Assembly (NCBI GenBank): GCA_036677505.1
Contig: JAVBWK010000032.1
Location: forward strand, 1 to 19,639
Direction of reading: 5' to 3'
DNA from: UBA2227 sp036677505
GTDB taxonomy: Bacteria > Bacillota_I > Bacilli_A > Erysipelotrichales > Erysipelotrichaceae
DNA: 19,639 bases
Below are positions 14,744 to 19,639 of this stretch, one piece after another. Numbering within the stretch: the first letter of the stretch is position 1; each line of letters opens with the position of its first letter. The notes beneath the pieces were generated by a model. That model made no database searches. It was not told the origin of the DNA and saw only the letters and a list, made by a program, of their open reading frames with translations. Made by a program: the position numbers and the translations under genes.

Positions 14744-16023
14744 TTCAACGGTACAGCAGACCTCAGATGGCAAAGCTCTGGTCGGATGAACAGCGTTTTT
14801 CCGCTTGGCTTCACGTGGAGTTGGCTGTGGTCGATTATTATCACAAACAAGGTCTGATCAGTGATGAGGAGCAAAAACTTCTGCATCAAGCCACCTTTTC
14901 CATCGAAAGAATCAGTGAGATCGAACAGGAAACCCGTCATGATGTCGTTGCTTTCACGCGTTCGCTCAGTGAATCTTTGGGGCAGGAAGCGCGATGGATT
15001 CATTACGGTCTGACCAGTACCGATGTGGTGGACACGGCGTTGGGTATCGTATTTAAGAAGGTCAATGCGATCATCTTGGAAGATTTAAATATTCTCAAAG
15101 AAACCCTGAGAAGTCAGGCGATCAAATATAAGTATACCCCGTGCATCGGCCGGACCCACGGGGTGCATGCGGACATTACCGGTTTCGGATTGAAGTTTGC
15201 ATTGTGGTTTGATGAAATCAACCGTCAGATCGAACGTTTTCAACAGGCAGCCAAAGAGGTAGAAGTCGGTAAAATCAGCGGTGCGGTCGGAACCTTTGCG
15301 CATACCTCACCGCAGTTACAGGATTTCGTTTGTGAGAAGTTGGGACTGATATCATCGAATATGTCGACGCAGACATTACAAAGAGACCGTCATGCGCATT
15401 ACATTTCGGTGTTGGCATTGATTGCAACCACGCTAGAGAAAATTGGAGTGGAGCTTCGTCATTTACAGCGTACGGAAGTCCGTGAGGTTGAAGAAGGATT
15501 TGCGAAAGGTCAAAAGGGATCTTCGGCGATGCCGCACAAACGCAATCCGATCTCTTCGGAGAATATTGCGGGGTGTGCCCGTGTACTAAGGGGTTATATG
15601 CAAACCGCCTATGAGAACATTCCGTTATGGCATGAGCGCGATATTTCTCATAGCAGTGCCGAGCGCATCATCTTTCCGGATGCGACCATTCTGCTGGATT
15701 ATATGTTGGATCGGTCAAACCGCATTCTAACGAATTTGATCGTGTTTGAAGATCGTATGCTCTCAAATATATATATGACTCACGGCGTGATCTTTGCGCA
15801 GCGGGTGATGACGATACTGATCGATCAGCATGGCTGGACGCGTGAAATGGCTTATGACAGAGTTCAGCCATTGGCAATGAAGGCTTGGCAAGAGTCGTCT
15901 GATTTTAAATCAGTGATGGAACACGAACAGATACTTACACCTGCTCAACTTGAGGAAGCCTTTGATTTGAACTTCCACCTGGCCTATGTAGATGATATTT
16001 TCACTCGTGTTGGTATTCAATAA
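14740..16023 (+). CDS. purB: Adenylosuccinate lyase (PurB)
   Basis: PurB acts twice: it cleaves SAICAR to AICAR in this pathway and adenylosuccinate to AMP later. The 427-residue protein has the fumarase/aspartase superfamily signature GSSAMPHKRNP near residues 260-270, which contains the catalytic serine loop. HYGLTSTDVVD near residue 90 and GRTHGVHADI near residue 140 are also present. It is the last gene of the operon. Its start overlaps purD by ATGA, and its TAA stop overlaps the 5' arm of the terminator. No purA, guaA or guaB follows, so the AMP and GMP branches are encoded elsewhere. Confidence 0.97.
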   Translation: MIQRYSRPQMAKLWSDEQRFSAWLHVELAVVDYYHKQGLISDEEQKLLHQATFSIERISEIEQETRHDVVAFTRSLSESLGQEARWIHYGLTSTDVVDTALGIVFKKVNAIILEDLNILKETLRSQAIKYKYTPCIGRTHGVHADITGFGLKFALWFDEINRQIERFQQAAKEVEVGKISGAVGTFAHTSPQLQDFVCEKLGLISSNMSTQTLQRDRHAHYISVLALIATTLEKIGVELRHLQRTEVREVEEGFAKGQKGSSAMPHKRNPISSENIAGCARVLRGYMQTAYENIPLWHERDISHSSAERIIFPDATILLDYMLDRSNRILTNLIVFEDRMLSNIYMTHGVIFAQRVMTILIDQHGWTREMAYDRVQPLAMKAWQESSDFKSVMEHEQILTPAQLEEAFDLNFHLAYVDDIFTRVGIQ

Positions 16024-16043
16024 CTGCAATTCTGCAGTTTTTT
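16022..16043 (+). terminator. Rho-independent terminator of the pur operon
   Basis: AACTGCA at 16022-16028 pairs with TGCAGTT at 16033-16039 around a 4-base loop, followed by Ts to 16043. The 5' arm begins inside the purB stop codon. It separates the pur operon from the sigma factor gene. Confidence 0.88.
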
Positions 16044-16098
16044 CCTTTTTTGAAACTATTTGTGACTGTACAGACTCGATAAAAGTGAGGATGGTACG

Positions 16099-16620
16099 AT
16101 GACGTTAACTAAAGAAGACCGTTTTGAAGAATTGTTCCGGAAGACTTACGACGATCTCAGCCGGTTTGTATTGTTTAAGGTTCGCAGTGTCAGCGATGCG
16201 GAAGATATCGTGGCTAATGTGTATCTTAACTTCTATAAGCATACGGTGAAGAAAAATCGTTCGGTTGATGCTCCGGAAGCCTATTTGACAGAAATGGCGA
16301 AAAATGAAATCAAGCGTTACTTTCGCAACCAAAAGCAATCCCCACTGTCATTGAATGACGGTGAGCCGGATAAAATCGAAATGATTGCGGATGATCATGA
16401 TGAGATTGCGTCGATGTTCGATCGGTTTCGGATCGATACGATCTGGCAGGCAGTCTCACATTTGGATCAGACGGCAAAGATGATCCTGACCGCGAAATTC
16501 CGGTTGGATATGACGTTTAAGGACATTGCGCTGGCACTTGACAGTAACGAGAATTCGGTTAAGACAAAGTACTATCGAAGCATCGAGGCCTTAAGGCACT
16601 TGTTAAAGGAGGATTTATGA
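16099..16620 (+). CDS. ECF-type RNA polymerase sigma factor
   Basis: The 173-residue protein has the two-domain layout of extracytoplasmic-function sigma factors. Region 2 spans about residues 8-75, with the core-binding segment DAEDIVANVYLNFYK at 33-47. An acidic linker follows, then region 4 at about 113-170, with a helix-turn-helix in MTFKDIALALDSNENSVKT. It should direct RNA polymerase to a small set of promoters when released by its partner anti-sigma protein. GAGG at 16087-16090 supports the ATG. It is translationally coupled (ATGA) to the anti-sigma gene, the usual arrangement for a sigma/anti-sigma pair. The partner's extracytoplasmic domain is RsgI-like, which might suggest a SigI-type system. 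The sigma factor itself is shorter than SigI and looks like an ordinary ECF protein. No terminator is seen within the pair. Confidence 0.88.
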   Translation: MTLTKEDRFEELFRKTYDDLSRFVLFKVRSVSDAEDIVANVYLNFYKHTVKKNRSVDAPEAYLTEMAKNEIKRYFRNQKQSPLSLNDGEPDKIEMIADDHDEIASMFDRFRIDTIWQAVSHLDQTAKMILTAKFRLDMTFKDIALALDSNENSVKTKYYRSIEALRHLLKEDL

Positions 16621-17483
16621 GTAATCTGAAACGCGCTTTTGAAAGAAAAACGTTTGTAAAAGAAGATGTATTATCGAACATCACTGAAAGCAATCGCAGC
16701 CGCAATTTCAATTTCGGTTGGCTGTTAGCCCTGGGATTGACTTTGGTACTGTTTGTATCCGGCTTGCAGTGGGTAAATACCTCTGCTTCCTATGTCGCTG
16801 TAGATATCAATCCGAGTATTATACTGACCACCAATCCGTGGGATAAGGTCATTGAAGTGGAAGCGTTGAATGAAGATGCCGAAACCTTATTGATCGACGT
16901 AGAACTGATAGGCTTACAAGTGGATGAAGCTGTGGAACTGATTGTTGCGGAAGCTACCGAAATGGGATATATCGACTTGTTGGCCGAAGGTGAAGTGGTC
17001 ATGGTTACCGCGTACAATCATGACAAAGTCGATGAAAAGCTTAGTGAAAAAATCCGTGAACGTGTACAGGAACGCTTGGAAAATCGTGAAATGGCCGTAC
17101 ATGTCGTCGGACATGAAGCCGTAGCTGAGCAGAAAGAACTGGCCAATGAACTTGGAGTGGCCTTAGGTAAAGTATTGTTTGTTCAGCGGATGATGGAAAA
17201 GTATCCTGAACTGGGTGGCGAAGAGCTGTATACGATGCCAATCAAGGAAATCATGGCTAAAGTAAAAGATCTTCGCGGTAAAGGTCCGGATAAAGAAGCA
17301 TTGGGAGAACTGAAGGAAGAATTGAAACTTCGTGCTGAGAATATGATTCAAGAACGTACTCAGGAAATGGTTCAGGAATTCCGCGAGGAAAATCCGGGAA
17401 CAGAGATGACCGATGAGGAAATCATCCGTCAGGAAGTCCGTGAACGCATTGAAGAAATCAATCAAAACCGTAAAGGAAGATAG
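16617..17483 (+). CDS. RsgI-like transmembrane anti-sigma factor
   Basis: The 288-residue protein has a cytoplasmic N-terminus of about 32 residues, one membrane helix at about 33-52, and then an extracytoplasmic domain. That domain begins ASYVAVDINPSIILTTN, the conserved core of RsgI-type anti-sigma factors. The Asn65-Pro66 bond sits where autoproteolysis has been described in clostridial RsgI proteins. After this roughly 100-residue domain the C-terminal half (about 140-288) is highly charged, Glu/Lys/Arg-rich and probably helical or coiled-coil. It has no recognisable carbohydrate-binding module. The cytoplasmic part is shorter than the usual RsgI N-terminal domain and should bind the ECF factor encoded just upstream. 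AAGGAGGA precedes the ATG, which overlaps the sigma stop. The signal it senses is unknown. Confidence 0.82.
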   Translation: MSNLKRAFERKTFVKEDVLSNITESNRSRNFNFGWLLALGLTLVLFVSGLQWVNTSASYVAVDINPSIILTTNPWDKVIEVEALNEDAETLLIDVELIGLQVDEAVELIVAEATEMGYIDLLAEGEVVMVTAYNHDKVDEKLSEKIRERVQERLENREMAVHVVGHEAVAEQKELANELGVALGKVLFVQRMMEKYPELGGEELYTMPIKEIMAKVKDLRGKGPDKEALGELKEELKLRAENMIQERTQEMVQEFREENPGTEMTDEEIIRQEVRERIEEINQNRKGR

Positions 17484-17490
17484 CCGTCAG

Positions 17491-17515
17491 CCTGTGAGCA
17501 ATCACAGGTTTTTTT
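17491..17515 (+). terminator. Rho-independent terminator of the sigma/anti-sigma operon
   Basis: CCTGTGA at 17491-17497 pairs with TCACAGG at 17502-17508 around a GCAA tetraloop, followed by seven Ts. This is a clean intrinsic terminator. Confidence 0.93.
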
Positions 17516-17526
17516 ATTGTGACCTA

Positions 17527-17554
17527 TTGTAATTTGCATCTGTAGGTGTATTAT
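17527..17554 (+). promoter_or_regulatory. Probable promoter of the polytopic membrane protein gene
   Basis: TTGTAA at 17527-17532 and TATTAT at 17549-17554 are separated by 16 bases. A second TATTAT at 17552-17557 would give 19. Transcription would begin near 17561, right at the 5' arm of the hairpin that follows. Confidence 0.42.
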
Positions 17555-17561
17555 TATTTCG

Positions 17562-17633
17562 GTCTCTGATGATTTACATGTTCGCACAGGTAAATGAGAC
17601 ATAAACGTGTGAGATTTCGGGAATGCGAATCTC
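17562..17633 (+). promoter_or_regulatory. Two stable hairpins in the 5' leader of the membrane protein gene
   Basis: Hairpin 1: GTCTC at 17562-17566 pairs with GAGAC at 17596-17600. Stacked inside it is ATTTAC at 17572-17577 with GTAAAT at 17590-17595, leaving a five-base bulge on one side. Hairpin 2: GAGATT at 17611-17616 pairs with AATCTC at 17628-17633. The first begins at the predicted 5' end of the transcript and the second ends 24 bases before the chosen ATG. They do not match a riboswitch I know. Confidence 0.45.
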
Positions 17634-17657
17634 TTGGGAAAGGTTGTGACGGTTGTG

Positions 17658-18206
17658 ATGGGTCGTCTTAAAGACAGAAGAATTTTGGTTGCTTTGGTCA
17701 TCGGATTATTTTTTGCGGTGGGACAGCTTTGGCTTATTGAAGTAGTTTCAATTGAAACAGTAGTTCTAAGTGTTATTCTTTCTGTCATTCTGGTTATGTA
17801 CTATTTTCTGACACACTGGATAGTTACTTTGATCAGTAAGTATCCGATGTGGAAGCAAGTGATTTTTGTCATACTGATTGCATTGTTTGGTTACTTCTTT
17901 CGAATCTCCTCAACTCAGAACGTGAGTATCTTTGATGGATTCGTTATAGCTTCCTTTTCCGTTACAGTGTTGTACTGGATAGTTCTCGTCAGTTATATCA
18001 TATTCATTACCTTTACTTCCATCATCCAATTTTCAAAACTGGTGGATTCATTGAATAATTTCCTACTTCCTTTGATGGGCACGTTGACTGCGTATCCGCT
18101 TATTCCATTTTCAAAGGAAGCAGCACTGTTGTTTGCGGTGATGACCATCACAGCGATTACGGTTTTCTGTGTTATTGACTATCGGTCTGCGTATCATCAA
18201 AATTGA
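17658..18206 (+). CDS. Polytopic membrane protein of unknown function
   Basis: The 182-residue product is very hydrophobic, with five or six membrane segments at about residues 9-28, 32-58, 66-82, 94-121, 138-150 and 155-173. Short basic ends are present (MGRLKDRR and DYRSAYHQN). No catalytic or transport motif is recognisable. The start is uncertain. ATG 17658 is chosen because the basic MGRLKDRR makes a natural cytoplasmic N-terminus, but TTG 17634, GTG 17646 or GTG 17655 are in frame. AAAGG at 17638-17642 would favour one of the upstream starts. The gene is monocistronic by spacing. Only a weak GCGA/TCGC hairpin lies behind it. Confidence 0.65.
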   Translation: MGRLKDRRILVALVIGLFFAVGQLWLIEVVSIETVVLSVILSVILVMYYFLTHWIVTLISKYPMWKQVIFVILIALFGYFFRISSTQNVSIFDGFVIASFSVTVLYWIVLVSYIIFITFTSIIQFSKLVDSLNNFLLPLMGTLTAYPLIPFSKEAALLFAVMTITAITVFCVIDYRSAYHQN

Positions 18207-18251
18207 ATGTGATTTTACTTAAGTGCGATCGGAATTGGATTTCGCGTTTTC

Positions 18252-18280
18252 TTGTGTTTGAACTTATTTTTTGGTATGTT
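18252..18280 (+). promoter_or_regulatory. Promoter of the acetyltransferase gene
   Basis: TTGTGT at 18252-18257 and TATGTT at 18275-18280 are exactly 17 bases apart, with an extended -10 TGG before the second box. Transcription would start near 18287, at the edge of the GAGG ribosome binding site, leaving a leader of about 12 bases. Confidence 0.5.
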
Positions 18281-18298
18281 TAACTTGAGGTGAATGTC

Positions 18299-18829
18299 AT
18301 GAAAATCATAGAAACCAAGCGTTGTGTATTGCGTCCGTGGCGGTTGTCCGATGTGGAAGATATGTATGAATATGCTAAGTTGCCCAATGTCGGTCCTTCT
18401 GCCGGATGGAAACCGCATGAGGATTTACAGGAAAGCGCTCGCATCATCGCCATGTTTATCTCAAGCAATGAAGTGTGGGCGATCGAAATGAAGGAAACCG
18501 GAAAGGTCGTTGGCTCAATCGGTTTGCATTCGGATGATAAACGGCCGAAAGTCAATGCTCGTATGGTCGGATATGTATTGCATCCGGCGTTCTGGGGCCA
18601 AAGCATCATTGCTGAAGCTGTCACGGAACTGATACGTTATGCCTTTAGGGAACTGGACGTCGACATCATTTCCGGATATCATTATCCCCTTAACCGTCAG
18701 TCCGGACGTGTATTTGAAAAGTGCGGATTCCGTTATGAAGGGACCTTACGCATGTCTTCGGTCATCTATGATGGTACCGTATTGGACAATGTGTGCTACT
18801 CTATGACTAAAAGCGAGTTTGCACTTTAG
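18299..18829 (+). CDS. GNAT-family N-acetyltransferase, RimJ/RimL type
   Basis: The 176-residue protein has the layout of RimJ/RimL-like acetyltransferases. It opens with ETKRCVLRPWRLSDVEDMYEY and has a central beta-strand, AIEMKETGKVVGSIGLH. The acetyl-CoA region is GYVLHPAFWGQSIIAEAV, and it closes with NRQSGRVFEKCGFRYEGTLR. In the CoA-binding loop the family usually has GxGxA; here it reads GQSIIAEA, with Ser in place of the second Gly. The substrate could be a protein N-terminus, an amino acid or a small molecule and cannot be told from sequence. ATG 18299 is chosen over the in-frame GTG at 18290 because TTGAGGTGA at 18285-18293 is then correctly placed as a ribosome binding site. Confidence 0.85.
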   Translation: MKIIETKRCVLRPWRLSDVEDMYEYAKLPNVGPSAGWKPHEDLQESARIIAMFISSNEVWAIEMKETGKVVGSIGLHSDDKRPKVNARMVGYVLHPAFWGQSIIAEAVTELIRYAFRELDVDIISGYHYPLNRQSGRVFEKCGFRYEGTLRMSSVIYDGTVLDNVCYSMTKSEFAL

Positions 18830-18839
18830 GGCATCAACA

Positions 18840-18867
18840 TTGTCCGTCTGTCGCAATATGATACAAT
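18840..18867 (+). promoter_or_regulatory. Promoter of the PTS IIB-IIA genes
   Basis: TTGTCC at 18840-18845 and TACAAT at 18862-18867 are 16 bases apart, with an extended -10 TGA before the second box. The predicted start near 18874 leaves a leader of about 20 bases with AAAGGA before the ATG. No CRE-like or antiterminator site is evident in this short leader. Confidence 0.55.
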
Positions 18868-18894
18868 GAGATTTGAATATGAAAGGATGATTTC

Positions 18895-19209
18895 ATGAAG
18901 AAGATCGTATTGTTATGCGCAGCCGGCATGTCAACCAGCATTTTGATTCAGCGCATGCGCGATGCAGCGAAAGACGAAGGTTTGGAGTGTACGATTGACG
19001 CATTTCCGACTTCACTGGCACACATTCAGGGAAAAGATGCGGATGTCGTCCTGTTGGGGCCGCAGGTTAAATTTGAGTTGCGTAAAGTACAGGGGCTGTT
19101 GAGCTGTCCGGTGGATGTCATCGATATGGTATCGTATGGAATGCTCAATGGTAAAAAAGTGTTGGAGCAAGCTATAAAGCTGATGGAGGATCCGGATGGA
19201 ACCCAATGA
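18895..19209 (+). CDS. PTS EIIB component, lactose/cellobiose family
   Basis: The 104-residue protein has the EIIB fold of the lactose/cellobiose class. Cys8 in LLCAAGMSTS is the phosphorylation site, which accepts phosphate from EIIA and passes it to the incoming sugar. Conserved downstream segments include DADVVLLGPQV and the C-terminal helix KKVLEQAIKLM. AAAGGA at 18882-18887 sets the start. It overlaps the EIIA gene by 14 bases. The likely sugar is a beta-glucoside or chitobiose-type disaccharide, but the partner EIIC that would define it is not in the window. Confidence 0.92.
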   Translation: MKKIVLLCAAGMSTSILIQRMRDAAKDEGLECTIDAFPTSLAHIQGKDADVVLLGPQVKFELRKVQGLLSCPVDVIDMVSYGMLNGKKVLEQAIKLMEDPDGTQ

Positions 19210-19513
19210 ACTGACCAGTTTTCAGATCATATCTGCCGTAGGGACGGCGCGCAGTTATTATATAGAAGCAATTCAAGTTGCAAAAACCGGTGACTTTGAG
19301 CGTGCCGATCAGCTGATTTCGGAAGGCGATGATTTTTTCATTGAAGGTCATCATGCCCACTTCGAACTCATTCAACAGGAAGCCGGCGGGGATTCGGTCG
19401 TCATCAATCTGTTGCTAACTCATGCGGAAGACCAACTGATGAGTGCTGAGGCATTTAAAATCATTGCCAAGGAGTTTATCGATTTATATAAAGTAATTTC
19501 AGAAAAAAAGTAA
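19196..19513 (+). CDS. PTS EIIA component, lactose/cellobiose family
   Basis: The 105-residue protein is a helical EIIA of the lactose/cellobiose class. His76 in LLLTHAEDQLM is the residue phosphorylated by HPr, and Asp79 in the same segment matches the family's metal-binding aspartate. The expected role is to relay phosphate from HPr to the EIIB protein encoded just upstream. The ATG lies inside the end of the EIIB gene, five bases after GGAGGA, so the two are co-translated. The gene is followed after 20 bases by what looks like the end of an insertion sequence rather than by an EIIC gene or a terminator. Confidence 0.92.
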   Translation: MEPNELTSFQIISAVGTARSYYIEAIQVAKTGDFERADQLISEGDDFFIEGHHAHFELIQQEAGGDSVVINLLLTHAEDQLMSAEAFKIIAKEFIDLYKVISEKK

Positions 19514-19581
19514 TCTCGAGATATACTGCACCCTGTTTAGTAGACAAATAAATAAAAAGACTTAGGTTTGGTCTAAAATGA

Positions 19582-19615
19582 AATACCTCTACAATTGCAT
19601 TATGGAGGTATTTTT
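19582..19615 (+). promoter_or_regulatory. Hairpin hiding the ribosome binding site of the putative transposase
   Basis: AATACCTC at 19582-19589 pairs perfectly with GAGGTATT at 19605-19612 around a 15-base loop, followed by Ts to 19615. The 3' arm contains the GGAGG ribosome binding site for the ATG at 19618. It could act both as a weak terminator for incoming transcription and as a block on translation of read-through RNA. Confidence 0.6.
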
Positions 19616-19617
19616 AT

Positions 19618-19639
19618 ATGGCCAAGAAAAATCAAAAGT
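19618..19639 (+). CDS. Start of a putative transposase gene, truncated by the window
   Basis: ATG at 19618 preceded by GGAGG at 19604-19608 opens a frame that reads MAKKNQK and runs off the end. Basic starts of this kind are common in OrfA proteins of IS3-family elements, but seven residues are not diagnostic. The call depends on the RBS-sequestering hairpin and the change in sequence character. Confidence 0.4.

Larger units (their letters stand above)
19534..19639 (+). mobile_element. Probable left end of an insertion sequence, cut by the window
   Basis: Sequence character changes abruptly after the EIIA gene. From about TGTTTAGTAGAC at 19534 it becomes AT-rich, ahead of a short frame that starts like an IS3-family OrfA (MAKKNQK). 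TAGAC near 19541-19545 and GTCTA at 19571-19575 are complementary. A leading TG is common at IS ends. The element boundary and family are inferred; the other end lies outside the window. Confidence 0.45.

Noticed and set aside
16066..16073. CTGTACAG palindrome upstream of the sigma factor gene as a regulator operator
   Set aside because: An 8-base palindrome is too short and occurs by chance. It does not match a full LexA-type or other known operator.
19513..19522. ATCTCGAGAT palindrome after the EIIA gene as a terminator or attachment site
   Set aside because: It has no loop and no T run, and no duplicate is visible. It could be part of an insertion target, but nothing supports that within the window.
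1..19639. CRISPR arrays, tRNA or rRNA genes, prophage or toxin-antitoxin modules
   Set aside because: I looked for regularly spaced repeats, tRNA cloverleaf ends and rRNA-like sequence and found none. The small frames do not form a recognisable toxin-antitoxin pair.

Overview
The window looks like a chromosomal segment of a low-to-moderate GC Bacillota (Firmicutes) bacterium. Supporting signs are strong AGGAGG-type ribosome binding sites, sigma-A-like promoters, U-tailed hairpin terminators, a guanine-class purine riboswitch, a one-chain PurL of the clostridial/streptococcal kind, an RsgI-like anti-sigma protein and lactose/cellobiose-type PTS proteins. TGA acts as a stop throughout, so this is not a Mollicutes code. 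An Erysipelotrichia-like host is possible, but that is only a guess.

Layout. (1) Positions 1-650: the first codons of a gene leaving on the minus strand, then a free-standing arsenate reductase/low-molecular-weight phosphatase gene with its own terminator. (2) 690-2662: an AT-rich stretch of unrecognised small envelope proteins: a tiny ORF coupled to a lipoprotein, a three-helix membrane protein and a membrane-anchored protein. (3) 2663-3040: a dense RNA-regulatory leader. It holds an unexplained set of long complementary segments, a possible 11-codon leader ORF, a U-tailed hairpin, a clear guanine riboswitch and a second U-tailed hairpin. (4) 3041-16023: a complete ten-gene de novo IMP pathway, purE-K-L-C-F-M-N-H-D-B, all on one strand and mostly joined by 4-base ATGA overlaps. 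It ends in a terminator that overlaps the purB stop codon. (5) 16099-17515: an ECF-type sigma factor coupled to an RsgI-like transmembrane anti-sigma protein, with its own terminator. (6) 17527-19513: a polytopic membrane protein behind a hairpin-rich 5' UTR, a RimJ/RimL-type acetyltransferase, and a PTS IIB-IIA pair. (7) 19534-19639: probably the left end of an insertion sequence running off the window, with the putative transposase ribosome binding site buried in a hairpin.

How it fits together. The pur operon encodes every step from PRPP to IMP (PurF, D, N, L, M, K, E, C, B, H). PurB also serves the later IMP-to-AMP branch. The guanine riboswitch should lower transcription of the whole operon when guanine or hypoxanthine is plentiful. 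The most unexplained element is the roughly 200-base stretch between the upstream gene and the riboswitch. Its helices cross one another and end in a terminator-like hairpin, which suggests a second regulatory RNA or attenuator in series with the riboswitch. The sigma/anti-sigma pair is the second most interesting item.
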